Assembly: GCF_002119665.1 (NCBI RefSeq)
Contig: NZ_CP021111.1
Location: forward strand, 3,968,001 to 4,032,000
DNA length: 64,000 nucleotides
Direction: 5' to 3'
From: Bordetella genomosp. 13
GTDB taxonomy: Bacteria; Pseudomonadota; Gammaproteobacteria; Burkholderiales; Burkholderiaceae_B
The position numbers and the translations under genes were made by a program. The notes beneath the pieces were generated by a model that had not been told where the DNA came from, ran no database searches, and saw only the letters and a list, made by a program, of their open reading frames with translations. Of this stretch, positions 1-11,064 are shown piece after piece. Position 1 is the first letter of the stretch, and each line of letters begins with the position of its first letter.

Positions 1-109
1 CAAGGTCGGCGACTTCAACGCCCAGGCCGCGCGCTCGCCCGGACTGCAGGGCGTGGTGCCCGCGCCGTGGCCGTACTTCTGGAACGCCTGGAAGTCCAAC
101 GCCAAGTAA
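1..109 (+). CDS. C-terminal end of a family 5 extracellular solute-binding protein (partial)
   Basis: Only the last 35 codons are inside the window (reading frame from base 2, TAA at 107-109). The tail contains a Pro-Trp-Pro-Tyr-Phe-Trp cluster and ends in Lys-Ser-Asn-Ala-Lys. Its place directly before two permeases and two ATPases of the peptide/opine/nickel ABC family makes a periplasmic DppA/OppA-type binding protein the likely identity. This rests on context more than on the fragment itself. It would capture the oligopeptide or N-acylated amino acid that the downstream transporter imports. Confidence 0.6.
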   Translation, partial: KVGDFNAQAARSPGLQGVVPAPWPYFWNAWKSNAK

Positions 110-167
110 GTCCGCACGGCCAGCGGCAACCGCGCCGCCGGCCGTACGTCCTGTTTCGGGAGGTCTC

Positions 168-1109
168 GTGCTGCGTTATCTGTTGAACCGGCTGGTCGGC
201 CTGGTGGCGGTGATGTTCATCGTGGCGACTATCGTCTTCGTGATCATCCGCATCACGCCCGGCGACCCCGCGGCCGTGATGCTGGGCCCGCAGGCCAGCC
301 AGCAGGACATCACCGACCTGCGCGCCCGCCTGGGCCTGGACCAGCCGCTGCCGGTGCAGTACGTGCAATGGCTGGGCCAGTTGGCGCAAGGCGACCTGGG
401 CCGTTCGATCTTCCTGGACAAGCCGGTGCTGGCCGCGCTGGCCGACCGCGCCGAGCCGACGTTCTGGCTGACCTTGATGGCGCTGTTGATCGCCAGCGCG
501 ATCGCGCTGCCCGTGGGCATCCTGTCCGCGGTGAAACGCGGCACCGTGCTGGACCAGTCGGTGCTCAGTGTCTCAATGTTCACGTCCAGCGTGCCCAGCT
601 TCTGGCTGGGGCTGCTGCTGATGCAGGTGTTCTCGGTGCGGCTGGGCTGGCTGCCGGTGGCGGGCTACGGCGGGCCGGACGCCAGCATGCTGACGCGCCT
701 GTCGCACCTGGTGCTGCCGGCGGTGGTGCTGGGTCTGGTCAACTCGGCGCTCATTACCCGCTTCATCCGCGCCAGCATGCTGGACGTGCTGCGCGACGAC
801 TATGTGCGCACGGCGCGCGCCAAGGGCCTGCCCGAAAGCAAGGTGATCCTGAAGCACGCGGTGCGCAATGCGTTGATCCCGATACTGACGGTGCTGGGAC
901 TGACCACGGCGCTGCTCATCAGCGGCGCGGTCGTCACCGAGACCGTGTTCGGCCTGCCCGGCGTGGGCAGCCTGGTGGTGTCGGCGGTGCTGCGGCGCGA
1001 CTACCCGGTCATCCAGGGCGCCCTGCTGGTCATCGCCGCGATCTACGTCCTCATCAACCTGTTCATCGACCTGCTGTACCTCGTGGTCGACCCTCGGGTG
1101 CGCTACTGA
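168..1109 (+). CDS. dppB: Peptide-type ABC transporter permease, DppB/GsiC family
   Basis: This 313-residue inner-membrane permease starts at a GTG preceded by CGGGAGG at 157-163. It has the family layout: an N-terminal membrane segment (about residues 8-30) followed by the RITPGDPAAVMLGP periplasmic stretch, then a five-helix permease core. The cytoplasmic coupling loop with RTARAKGLPESKVILKHAVR around residues 215-240 contacts the ATPases. It forms a heterodimer with the next gene, three bases downstream. The dpp name denotes family only. The downstream D-aminoacylase suggests that the imported solute may be N-acyl-D-amino acids or small peptides. Confidence 0.9.
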   Translation: MLRYLLNRLVGLVAVMFIVATIVFVIIRITPGDPAAVMLGPQASQQDITDLRARLGLDQPLPVQYVQWLGQLAQGDLGRSIFLDKPVLAALADRAEPTFWLTLMALLIASAIALPVGILSAVKRGTVLDQSVLSVSMFTSSVPSFWLGLLLMQVFSVRLGWLPVAGYGGPDASMLTRLSHLVLPAVVLGLVNSALITRFIRASMLDVLRDDYVRTARAKGLPESKVILKHAVRNALIPILTVLGLTTALLISGAVVTETVFGLPGVGSLVVSAVLRRDYPVIQGALLVIAAIYVLINLFIDLLYLVVDPRVRY

Positions 1110-1112
1110 ACC

Positions 1113-1982
1113 ATGGCTATCGCGATGTCCACTCCCGCCAGCGGCGAGCGCTGGCAGATACTGCGCCTGATGGCGGCGCGCAAGACCGTGCTGATCAGCC
1201 TGGCCGTGCTGGCCGTGCTGGCGGGCGCGGCGGCGCTGGCGCCATGGATCGTGCCGTTCGATCCGTACAAGCTGTCCATCATGAATCGGCTGCAGGCGCC
1301 GGGCGCGGCGCACTGGTTCGGCACCGACGACTTCGGCCGCGACGTGTTCAGCCGCGTGCTGTACGGCGGCCGCCTGTCGCTGATGGTGGGCTTCCTGGTG
1401 GTGCTGCTGTCCGGGGTGCTGGGTCTCGCGCTGGGCCTGGTGGCGGGATTCTTCCGCGGCGCGGACAAGTTCGTGTCCCGCCTGATCGACGCCATGATGG
1501 CCTTTCCCGACATCCTGCTGGCCATCGCCCTGGTGGCGGCGCTGGGTCCGTCGCTGCTGAACGTCGTCATCGCGCTGGGCATCGTGTATGCCCCGCGGCT
1601 GGCGCGCATCGTCCGCGCGTCGACCCTGGTGATACGCGAGCTGCCCTTCGTCGAGGCCGCGCACGCGCTGGGCGTGCCCACGTGGCGCATCGTCACGGTG
1701 CACGTGCTGCGCAACCTGGTGTCGCCGCTGCTGGTGCAGGGCACGTTCATCTTCGCGTACGCCATCCTGGCCGAGGCCGGGCTGTCCTTCCTGGGCGTGG
1801 GCGTGTCGCCCGAGATCCCGACCTGGGGCACCATGATCAACGCCGGCCAGCAGTACATGGGCAAGGCCGACTGGATCATGCTGTTTCCGGGCATCGCCAT
1901 CGTGCTGTCCGTGCTGTCGCTGCAGCTGGTGGGCGACGGCCTGCGCGACGTGCTCGACCCGCGCCTGCGCAAGGAGTTGTGA
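1113..1982 (+). CDS. dppC: Peptide-type ABC transporter permease, DppC family
   Basis: A 289-residue second permease subunit. The N-terminal cytoplasmic tail and first helix precede a periplasmic segment with [20 protein letters not shown] (about residues 66-87), the hallmark of DppC/OppC proteins. The permease core follows, with a coupling loop near residues 175-200 ([20 protein letters not shown]). The start chosen is ATG 1113; a second in-frame ATG four codons later (1125) is equally possible. It pairs with the upstream permease. The AAGGAG at 1971-1976, inside its 3' end, is the ribosome site of the next gene. Confidence 0.9.
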   Translation: MAIAMSTPASGERWQILRLMAARKTVLISLAVLAVLAGAAALAPWIVPFDPYKLSIMNRLQAPGAAHWFGTDDFGRDVFSRVLYGGRLSLMVGFLVVLLSGVLGLALGLVAGFFRGADKFVSRLIDAMMAFPDILLAIALVAALGPSLLNVVIALGIVYAPRLARIVRASTLVIRELPFVEAAHALGVPTWRIVTVHVLRNLVSPLLVQGTFIFAYAILAEAGLSFLGVGVSPEIPTWGTMINAGQQYMGKADWIMLFPGIAIVLSVLSLQLVGDGLRDVLDPRLRKEL

Positions 1983-1983
1983 G

Positions 1984-2987
<1,004 letters not shown>

Positions 2988-2991
<4 letters not shown>

Positions 2992-3968
2992 GCCACGATA
3001 CCCGGCCGGACCCGCTGCTGCGCGTCGAGGGGCTGACCATCCACTTCCCCACCCGCGCGGGACGCGGCGCGCCGGTGGTGCACGCCGTCGAGGACGTCAG
3101 CTTCGACGTGCCGCGCAACACCATCGTGGGCCTGGTGGGCGAGTCGGGCTCGGGCAAGACCACCACCGGCCGCGCGGTGCTGCGCCTGCTGGCGCCCACC
3201 GCCGGCCGCATTGTGTTCGATGGCGCGGACATCACGCAGCTGGACCAGCGCGGCATGCTGCCGTGGCGCCGCCGCATGCAGATCGTGTTCCAGGACCCGT
3301 ACGCCAGCCTCAATCCGCGGATGACCGTGGCCGAGATCCTGGGCGAGGCGCTGGACACGCATCGCCTGGCGCAGAACCGTCGCGCCGCGCGCATCGGCGA
3401 ACTGCTCGAACGCGTAGGGCTGAATGCCGACCAGGCGGGCCGCTATCCGCACGAGTTCTCAGGAGGCCAGCGCCAGCGCATCGGCATCGCGCGGGCGCTG
3501 GCGGTGGAGCCGGACTTCATCGTGGCCGACGAACCGGTCTCGGCGCTGGACGTATCGGTGCAGGCCCAGGTTCTGAATCTGCTGCAGGACCTGCAGCGCG
3601 ACCTGGGCCTGGCCATGCTGTTCGTGGCGCACGACCTGGCGGTGGTGGACTATCTGTGCGAGGAAGTCGTGGTGATGTACCTGGGCCGCGTCATGGAGCG
3701 CGGCCCGACGCGCCAGGTGTACGCCGCGCCGCGCCACCCGTATACGCAGGCGCTGCTGTCCGCCGCCCCCGTGCCCGATCCCCGCGCGCCCCGCACGCGC
3801 ATCCTGCTCAAGGGCGAGATCCCCAGTCCGCTGGCGCCGCCCTCCGGCTGCGTGTTCCGCACGCGCTGTCCGCGCGCCGCCGACGTCTGCGCCACGACCG
3901 TGCCGGCGCCGCGCACGGTGGCGCCGGGACATCATGTAGCCTGTGCGCGGCTGGACGAACTGGCATGA
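2988..3968 (+). CDS. dppF: Peptide ABC transporter ATPase, DppF/OppF family
   Basis: A 326-residue ATPase starting at the ATG that overlaps the dppD stop. Motifs are Walker [13 protein letters not shown]-loop [14 protein letters not shown], signature [15 protein letters not shown], Walker [17 protein letters not shown] and switch histidine FVAHDL. The C-terminal extension again has the cysteine pair typical of the family ([14 protein letters not shown]). With DppD it powers the DppBC channel. This is the last transporter gene; a 92-bp gap with a G+C hairpin separates it from the RpiR-type regulator gene. Confidence 0.92.
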
Positions 3969-3993
3969 TCGCGTCCGGCCGCTGCACAGAAGT

Positions 3994-4014
3994 GCGCGCC
4001 CGGGCCGGGCGCGC
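3994..4014 (+). terminator. G+C hairpin after dppF
   Basis: GCGCGCCCG and CGGGCGCGC form a perfect 9-bp stem around a 3-base loop, 26 bases after the dppF stop. No run of T follows, so it is either a weak terminator or an mRNA-stabilising hairpin at the end of the transporter genes. Confidence 0.4.
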
Positions 4015-4060
4015 CGCCGCGTCGCGCTAGCCCCCAACCGAACGACACAGAGAATTCCGC

Positions 4061-4930
4061 ATGCAAACCCCGCGCGACATCGTCTACCAGATCCGCAGCC
4101 TGCGCGACGCGCTGAGCGCCACCGAGCGCAAGGTGGCCGATGCCATCCTGGACGACATCGCCAGCGCCGCGGCCGCCACGGTGGACCAGCTGGCGCGCAA
4201 GGCCGGGGTCAGCATCGCCACCATCTCGCGCTTCGCGCGCGCCGTGGGCTGCGACGACACGCGCGACCTGAAGCTGAAGCTGGCGCAGGCCAGCGCGGTG
4301 GGCGAGCGTTTCCTGGACCCGTCCGCGCCGGAAGAAAGCACGTTCTATGCGCGCCTGTACGCCGACATCGAGAGCACGCTGCGCGAGCACTTGCCCCTGT
4401 TCACCGAAGCGCTGTTCGAGCGCGCCGCGGCGCTGGCCAGCCAGGCGCGCATGATCTACGTGTTCGGCATGGGCGGCGCCTCGGCCGTGCTGGCGCAGGA
4501 GATGCAGTCGCGCCTGGTGCGGCTGGGCTATGCCGTGGCCGCGTACAGCGACGCGGTGCTGATCCGCATGGTCGCCGCCACCCTGGACGAACGCGACGCC
4601 GTGCTGATCCTGTCGACCTCGGGCCTGACGCCCGAGATCCTGGCGGCCGCGCGCATCGTCAAGCAATACGGCGCGCACATCGTGGCGCTGACCGATCCCG
4701 TCTCGCCGCTGGCCGAACTGGCCGACGTGACCTTGCCGATCCGCACGGCCGAGACCGACTTCATCTACAAGCCCTCCTCGTCGCGCTACGCGATGCTGCT
4801 GGCCATGGACATCCTGGCCACCGAACTGGCGCTGGCCAGGCAGGAGCACACGCAGGAGCGGCTGCGCCGCATCAAGCTGGTGCTGGACGAATACCGCGGC
4901 GGCCCCAACCGGCTGCCGCTGGGAGATTGA
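4061..4930 (+). CDS. RpiR-family transcriptional regulator (HTH + SIS domain)
   Basis: A 289-residue DNA-binding protein. Residues 1-75 form the RpiR helix-turn-helix domain (ATVDQLARKAGVSIATISRF around 45-64). Residues about 120-255 form a SIS sugar-isomerase-like sensor domain, with FGMGGASAVLAQEMQ and the STSGLTPEIL loop that normally contacts a phosphosugar or similar ligand. It lies between the transporter genes and the deacylase, five bases before the latter, on the same strand. It therefore probably controls this uptake/hydrolysis cluster in response to a pathway intermediate. The ligand is unknown. Confidence 0.88.
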   Translation: MQTPRDIVYQIRSLRDALSATERKVADAILDDIASAAAATVDQLARKAGVSIATISRFARAVGCDDTRDLKLKLAQASAVGERFLDPSAPEESTFYARLYADIESTLREHLPLFTEALFERAAALASQARMIYVFGMGGASAVLAQEMQSRLVRLGYAVAAYSDAVLIRMVAATLDERDAVLILSTSGLTPEILAAARIVKQYGAHIVALTDPVSPLAELADVTLPIRTAETDFIYKPSSSRYAMLLAMDILATELALARQEHTQERLRRIKLVLDEYRGGPNRLPLGD

Positions 4931-4935
4931 CGACG

Positions 4936-6441
4936 ATGTACGACACTTTGATCGCCGACGTACTGGTGCTGGACGGCACGGGCGGCGCGGGCTTTCGCGC
5001 CGACGTGGCGCTGGCCGGCGGGCGCGTCGCCGCCATCGGCCAGCCCGGCGAACTGGCCAAGCCGGCGGGCAGCGTGCACGCCGGCGCGGGCCTGGCGCTG
5101 GCGCCGGGCTTCATCGACGTGCACACGCACGACGATACCAACGTGATAAGCACGCCCGGCATGCTGCCCAAGCTGTCGCAGGGCGTGACCACGGTGGTGG
5201 TGGGGAACTGCGGCATCAGCGCCGCGCCGGTCACGCTGCGCGGCGAACCGCCCGACCCGATGAACCTGCTGGGCAGGCGCGACGACTTCCGCTATGCCAG
5301 CTTCGCCGACTACACGCGCGCGGTGGACGCCGCGCGGCCCAGCGTCAACGTGGCGGCCCTGGTGGGCCACACGGCGCTACGCAACAATCACATGGATCGC
5401 CTGGACCGGCGCGCCACCGACGCGGAAATCGCTGCCATGCGCGCCCAGCTGCGCGAAGCCTTGCAGCACGGCGCCGTCGGGCTGAGCACCGGGCTGGCCT
5501 ATGCGTCCGCCTACTCGGCCGACACCGCCGAAGTGCAGGCGCTGGCCGAGGAGCTGGATGCACACGGCGCGCTGTACACCACCCATCTGCGTTCGGAGTT
5601 CGCCGAAATCCTCGACGCCCTGCAGGAGGCCTACGACATCGCGGCGCACGCGCGCGCGCCATTGATCGTGTCGCACCTGAAGTGCGCCGGCGCGGGCAAC
5701 TGGGGCCGCAGCCGCGACGTACTGGCCAGCCTGGACACCGCCGGCCGCATGGTGCCGGTAGGTTGCGACTGCTATCCCTATGCGGCCAGTTCGTCCACGC
5801 TGGATCTGAAGCAAGTGACGTCCGATTTCGATATCGACATCACGTGGTCCACGCCCCATCCCGGCATGGCGGGCCGCAAGCTGGCCGACATCGCCGCCGA
5901 ATGGCAGGTGCCGCTGGCCGAGGCGGCGCGGCGGCTGCAGCCGGCTGGCGCGGTCTACCACGGCATGCACGAGGAAGACGTGCGCCGCATCCTGTCGCAC
6001 CCGCTCACCATGATCGGATCCGACGGCCTGCCCAACGATCCGCTGCCCCATCCGCGCCTGTGGGGCGCCTTCCCGCGCGTGCTTGGCCACTACAGCCGCG
6101 ACCTGGGGCTGTTTCCGCTGGAACAGGCGGTGCACAAGATGACGGGCCTGTCGGCCGCGCGCTTCGGCCTGGCCGGACGCGGCCTGGTGCGCCAGGACTA
6201 CCACGCCGACCTGGTGCTGTTCGATCCCGCCACCGTGGCCGACCGTGCGCGCTTCGACGACCCGGCGCGGCCCGCGGCGGGCATCCGCGCGGTATGGGTC
6301 AACGGCGTGCTTTCTTACCACGACGGCGCCGCCACCGGCGATCGCGCCGGGCGCTGGCTGCCGCGCAGCGGCGACCTGCGCTCCGGCTTCGCGTCCCCCA
6401 CCCTGTCCGAATCCACCCGTCCCGATCAGGAGCCATCATGA
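4936..6441 (+). CDS. dan: N-acyl-D-amino-acid deacylase (D-aminoacylase, amidohydrolase superfamily)
   Basis: A 501-residue cytoplasmic zinc hydrolase that releases D-amino acids from N-acyl derivatives (EC 3.5.1.81-type). Metal and catalytic residues expected for the family are present: His63 and His65 (GFIDVHTHDD), Cys92 (GNCG), His217 (TTHLRSE), His247 (SHLKCAG) and the catalytic Asp363 (MIGSDGLP). Length matches the family. It is translated from ATG 4936, close after the regulator, and its stop overlaps the RidA start (ATGA). The genuine substrate could also be another N-acylated or cyclic amide, since close relatives differ in specificity. Confidence 0.88.
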   Translation: MYDTLIADVLVLDGTGGAGFRADVALAGGRVAAIGQPGELAKPAGSVHAGAGLALAPGFIDVHTHDDTNVISTPGMLPKLSQGVTTVVVGNCGISAAPVTLRGEPPDPMNLLGRRDDFRYASFADYTRAVDAARPSVNVAALVGHTALRNNHMDRLDRRATDAEIAAMRAQLREALQHGAVGLSTGLAYASAYSADTAEVQALAEELDAHGALYTTHLRSEFAEILDALQEAYDIAAHARAPLIVSHLKCAGAGNWGRSRDVLASLDTAGRMVPVGCDCYPYAASSSTLDLKQVTSDFDIDITWSTPHPGMAGRKLADIAAEWQVPLAEAARRLQPAGAVYHGMHEEDVRRILSHPLTMIGSDGLPNDPLPHPRLWGAFPRVLGHYSRDLGLFPLEQAVHKMTGLSAARFGLAGRGLVRQDYHADLVLFDPATVADRARFDDPARPAAGIRAVWVNGVLSYHDGAATGDRAGRWLPRSGDLRSGFASPTLSESTRPDQEPS

Positions 6442-6863
6442 GCGACAACACCCCGCGCGCCGACGCCAACGGCATCATCCGCTACGGCGTGGCCGGCGGC
6501 ACCGGCCAGGGCGGCCAGCACATGCCCTTCTCGCGCGCCGTCCAGGCCGACGGCTGGTTGTACGTGTCCGGCCAGGTGCCGATGCGCGACGGCGAGATCG
6601 TCGAAGGCAACGTCACGACGCAATCGCACGCGGCCATCCGCAACCTGCTCGACATCCTGGCCGAGGCCGGCTACGGCGTGGAGCACGTGGTGCGCTGCGG
6701 CGTGTGGCTGGACGATCCGCGCGACTTCGCGGCCTTCAACAAGGTGTTCAAGGAATACTTCGGCGAGCATCCGCCGGCGCGGGCATGCGTGGAGTCGCGC
6801 CTGGTGATCGACGCCAAAGTAGAGGTGGAATGCGTGGCGTACAAGCGGCCTCGCGGGTCATGA
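6438..6863 (+). CDS. ridA: RidA/YjgF-family enamine/imine deaminase
   Basis: A 141-residue RidA-like protein. The C-terminal ACVESRLVIDAKVEVECVAY block contains the conserved arginine that binds the carboxylate of 2-aminoacrylate-type intermediates, and the family fold spans residues 28-138. RidA proteins hydrolyse reactive enamines/imines to keto acids plus ammonia. Coupled to the D-aminoacylase (4-base overlap), it probably clears imines made when released D-amino acids are oxidised or deaminated. The N-terminus is about ten residues longer than canonical RidA, and it may belong to a specialised Rid subgroup. Confidence 0.88.
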   Translation: MSDNTPRADANGIIRYGVAGGTGQGGQHMPFSRAVQADGWLYVSGQVPMRDGEIVEGNVTTQSHAAIRNLLDILAEAGYGVEHVVRCGVWLDDPRDFAAFNKVFKEYFGEHPPARACVESRLVIDAKVEVECVAYKRPRGS

Positions 6864-6878
6864 AGCGAGCCGCGCCAC

Positions 6879-7571
<693 letters not shown>

Positions 7572-7574
7572 GAC

Positions 7575-10376
7575 TCAGTCAGAAAGCGTCCGGGAAAGCG
7601 GCATCTCGACGGGCGTGGCCGGCGGCGTGCCCAGCGGCAGCGCGAACACGAAGCGCGCGCCCGATCCGCCCTGCCCGGGCTCGACCCAGATGCGGCCGTG
7701 ATGGGCTTCCAGGATGGCCTTGCAGACGGCCAGTCCCAGGCCCACGCCGGGCGTGGCGGACTCGCGTCCGCCGCGGGTGAACTTCTCGAAGATGCGCTGG
7801 CGCATGTCTTCGGGCACGCCGGGGCCGTGGTCGCGCACCTCGACATGCAGTTCGCCATCCGCCGCTCGCGCGTCGATATGGATCGGGCTGCCCGGCGGCG
7901 TGTACTTGGCGGCGTTCTCCAGCAGGTTGCACAGCACCCGCTCGATCAGAATGCCATCGCATTCCACCAGCGGCAAGTCGGACAGCCGCCCCACGCATAG
8001 CTGCCTGCCCGCCAAAGATTCGCGCATCGAAGCCAGCGCGGCGCCCACCAGCTCTTCCACGGACTGCCACTCGGGCCGCAGCGGCGCGTCGCGGCTTTGC
8101 AGGCGAGCCATGTCCAGCAGGTTCACCACAAGCGCGTGCATGCGCTGCGCCTGGTCGCGCATCGCGGCGGCGGTGTCGCGTGTGGCGCCGGGCAGGGCCG
8201 CCGGATCTCGCATCAGCGTCTCGGCCATGCCCACCAGGCTGGTCAGCGGCGTGCGCAGGTCGTGCGACACGGCCGCCAGCAGCGAATTGCGCAGGCGCTC
8301 GGATTCGATGTTGACCAGGGCCTGCTGCGCCACCTCGACGTAATGCAGGCGTTCCAGCGCGATGGCGATCAGCGTGGCGTAGGCATCGAGCTGGCGCTGC
8401 GCTTCGGGCATGGCCGAGAACGGCCGCCCCGGCGCCTGCAAGGCCAGCACGCCGCGCACGCGCATGGGCGCCTTCAGCGGCAGGTACAGCAGCGGGCTGT
8501 TGGACAGCGTACTGGTGCCCGCGCCCGCCGGCCGGCCATGGTCATACACCCATTGCGCCAGCGACGGTTCCAATGCGGCCATGTCCGGGTCCGGCGACGA
8601 CGCGAGCGCCAACCGGTCGTCCAGGGCCAGCACGTACAGCGCGCTGCGCGCGCCGAAGGCGGCATTCAGGAACGCGCTGGCCGCCGCCACGATCTGGTCC
8701 GGCATCAACGCGGAAGACAACTCGCGTGCGAACTCGTACAGGCCGCGCGCGTCGGCCTCGCGCTTGGCCGAGGTCCTGGCCTGCGCGCGCAGGCCGGCGG
8801 TCAGTTGGCCGATCAGCAGGCCCACGCCCAGCAGCACCACGAACGTCACCAGGTACTGCACGTCGGATACCGCGAAGGACGACAGGGGCTGGACGAAGAA
8901 GTAATCGAACAGCGCGACGCTGACCACCGACGCCAGCGCCGCCGGTCCGCGCCCATGCCGCAGCGCGACGCCGACCACGGCCAGCAGATAGAACATCACG
9001 ATGTTGGTCTGGTGCAGGACCTCCACGGCCGCGGCCGACAACGCGGTGGCCACGGCGCAATAGCCCAGCGCCCAGGCATAGCCGCCGATCGGTTGCGAGC
9101 CTCGCGCATCGGGCGCATCGCCGGGACGGCGCCCCAGCGTCATCAGGTCGCGGCCGGGCGGCGGGCCCGCCACCGGAGGCGCCGCCACGCGGATCACGTC
9201 CACCTCCGGGCATGCCTGGGACAGCGCATCGGCAAAGGTGCGGCGGCGCCGCCACCAGCCCGGCGCCAGCATGGCGTCCAGCAGCGCGGCCGGCGACGCG
9301 CGGCGGCACAGCCAGCCGCCCGAGGCGCCTCGGCCCAGCACGGCCTTGGTGATGTTGTGGCGGCGCATGTAGCGCGTGGCCGCATCCGCCAGGTCGGTGT
9401 CGGCCAGGGTCTCGGTGCGCGCGCCCAAGCCGTCGGCCAGGGCCATGGCGCGGTCCAGGTGCTGCTTCTCGGCCTGCGGCAGCGGCGCCACGCGCAGCGC
9501 CTCCACCGTGACCACGTGCAGGTCGCACTCCAGCTGCTGGGCCAGGCGATGGGCGCCGCGCACCACGTGCTCGGCATGGGCATCGGGCGCGATGCAGGCC
9601 AATACCGCCTCGCGGGTGCGCCATACGGGCTCGATCCGGCGTTCGTGGCGATACTCCTGCACGTCGTCGTCGACGTGCTGGGCCGTGCGGCGCAGCGCCA
9701 GTTCCCGCAGCGCGATCAAGTTGCCCTTGCGGAAGAAGTTGCGGGTGGCGTGGCGCGCCTGGTCGGGCACGTAGACGCGCCCTTCCTTCAGGCGGCGCAG
9801 CAGTTCGTCGGCGGACAGGTCCACCAGGATGACCTCGTGCGCGCCATCGAACACCTCGTCCGGTACCGTCTCCCAGACCCGCACGCCGGTGATGCTGCCC
9901 ACGGCCTCGTTCAGGCTGTCCAGGTGCTGTACGTTCAGCGTGGTCCACACGTCGATGCCGGCCGCAAGCAGTTCCTCGACGTCCTGCCAGCGCTTCGCAT
10001 GGCGCGCGCCGGGCGCGTTGGAGTGGGCCAGTTCATCGACCAGCAGCAGTCGAGGCCGGCGCCGCAACGCGCCCGCCAGGTCGAACTCGGGCAGCGCGCG
10101 GCCGCGATAGTCCAGCGACTGCAGCGGCAGTACCTCGATGCCCTCGAGCAGCGCCGCGGTTTCATTGCGGCCGTGGGTTTCCACGATGCCGGCCACCACG
10201 TCCACGCCCTGCTCGCGCTGTGCACGGGCGGCCGCCAGCATGGCGTAGGTCTTGCCCACGCCGGCCGACGCGCCGAAGTACACGCGCAGCTTGCCGCGGC
10301 TTGCGCGGACCGCGGCATCGTCCAGGCGCCTGAGCAGCCGGTCGGGGTCGGGACGATCGCTACCGGAGTCGGCCAT
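7575..10376 (-). CDS. kdpD: KdpD, potassium-sensing membrane histidine kinase
   Basis: A 933-residue sensor kinase with the full KdpD layout. An N-terminal cytoplasmic KdpD domain has Walker A GASAGVGKT (about residues 35-43) and is followed by a USP-like domain (about 250-370). Next come four closely spaced membrane helices (about 420-510, DUF4118) and a GAF-like region. The HisKA domain has AVSHDLRTPLTSL with the phosphorylated His near residue 700, and the HATPase domain has NAAKYTPPG and GVGLGLAVCKAIL. It autophosphorylates and passes phosphate to KdpE. It lies 46 bases after kdpC in the same transcript. Confidence 0.96.
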   Translation of the reverse strand: MADSGSDRPDPDRLLRRLDDAAVRASRGKLRVYFGASAGVGKTYAMLAAARAQREQGVDVVAGIVETHGRNETAALLEGIEVLPLQSLDYRGRALPEFDLAGALRRRPRLLLVDELAHSNAPGARHAKRWQDVEELLAAGIDVWTTLNVQHLDSLNEAVGSITGVRVWETVPDEVFDGAHEVILVDLSADELLRRLKEGRVYVPDQARHATRNFFRKGNLIALRELALRRTAQHVDDDVQEYRHERRIEPVWRTREAVLACIAPDAHAEHVVRGAHRLAQQLECDLHVVTVEALRVAPLPQAEKQHLDRAMALADGLGARTETLADTDLADAATRYMRRHNITKAVLGRGASGGWLCRRASPAALLDAMLAPGWWRRRRTFADALSQACPEVDVIRVAAPPVAGPPPGRDLMTLGRRPGDAPDARGSQPIGGYAWALGYCAVATALSAAAVEVLHQTNIVMFYLLAVVGVALRHGRGPAALASVVSVALFDYFFVQPLSSFAVSDVQYLVTFVVLLGVGLLIGQLTAGLRAQARTSAKREADARGLYEFARELSSALMPDQIVAAASAFLNAAFGARSALYVLALDDRLALASSPDPDMAALEPSLAQWVYDHGRPAGAGTSTLSNSPLLYLPLKAPMRVRGVLALQAPGRPFSAMPEAQRQLDAYATLIAIALERLHYVEVAQQALVNIESERLRNSLLAAVSHDLRTPLTSLVGMAETLMRDPAALPGATRDTAAAMRDQAQRMHALVVNLLDMARLQSRDAPLRPEWQSVEELVGAALASMRESLAGRQLCVGRLSDLPLVECDGILIERVLCNLLENAAKYTPPGSPIHIDARAADGELHVEVRDHGPGVPEDMRQRIFEKFTRGGRESATPGVGLGLAVCKAILEAHHGRIWVEPGQGGSGARFVFALPLGTPPATPVEMPLSRTLSD

Positions 10377-10422
10377 GGAGCGAGGCGGTGAGGATGTGCG
10401 GGGCAGCCATACTATACGCCGC

Positions 10423-11034
10423 CTATCGGCGCGGCTCGGGCGCCGCCCGGTCCAGCGCCAGGTTCAGGCGCAGCACGTTGACGGCCGGGTCGCCGATCAG
10501 CCCCAGCCACGGCTCGTCGGTGTGCGCCCGCACCAGTTCGCGCACCGCGTCTTCGGACATGCCGCGAGCGCGCGCCACACGGCCCGCCTGGTAGTCGGCC
10601 GCGGCCGGACTGATGTGCGGGTCCAGCCCGCTGCCCGAGGCCGTGACCAGGTCCACGGGCACGGGCGCCGCGTTGGCGGGATCGACCGCGCGCAGCGCCG
10701 CGATGCGTTCCTGCACGGCCTGGGCCAGCGCCGGATTGGTCGGCCCCAGGTTCGAGCCCCCCGACGCCGCGCCGTTGTACGCCATGGTCGCGGTGGCCGA
10801 GGGCCGGCTCCAGAAATAGCCCGGCGAGCCGAAGGATTGGCCGATCAGTTCCGATCCCACCACCTGGCCGTCGCGCTCGATCAGCGAGCCGGACGCCTGG
10901 CGCGGGAACAGCACGCCCGCGACGCCGGTGGTCAGCAGCGGATAGACCAGGCCGGTGATCACCGACAGCAGAACGAACAGCATCACGGCGGGCCGCAGCA
11001 GGCCCTGGCTCTGTGTATTGGATGAAGTTTGCAT
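10423..11034 (-). CDS. kdpC: KdpC, small subunit of the K+-transporting ATPase
   Basis: A 203-residue single-span membrane protein (helix about residues 13-35, MLFVLLSVITGLVYPLL), with a periplasmic domain carrying the conserved YFWSRPSAT, NLGPTNPAL and SGLDPHISPAAA blocks. KdpC joins KdpA and KdpB and increases the ATP affinity of the pump. The length is typical (about 190-205). It starts 30 bases after the kdpB stop. Confidence 0.96.
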   Translation of the reverse strand: MQTSSNTQSQGLLRPAVMLFVLLSVITGLVYPLLTTGVAGVLFPRQASGSLIERDGQVVGSELIGQSFGSPGYFWSRPSATATMAYNGAASGGSNLGPTNPALAQAVQERIAALRAVDPANAAPVPVDLVTASGSGLDPHISPAAADYQAGRVARARGMSEDAVRELVRAHTDEPWLGLIGDPAVNVLRLNLALDRAAPEPRR

Positions 11035-11064
11035 GTGAGTCTTCCTGTAGAGGCCGGATCAGGA

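Noticed and set aside
8097..10391. Long plus-strand open frame of 764 codons antisense to kdpD
   Set aside because: It is rich in Arg, Gln, His and Ala, as expected from reading a GC-rich gene backwards. KdpD on the other strand is complete and fully conserved.
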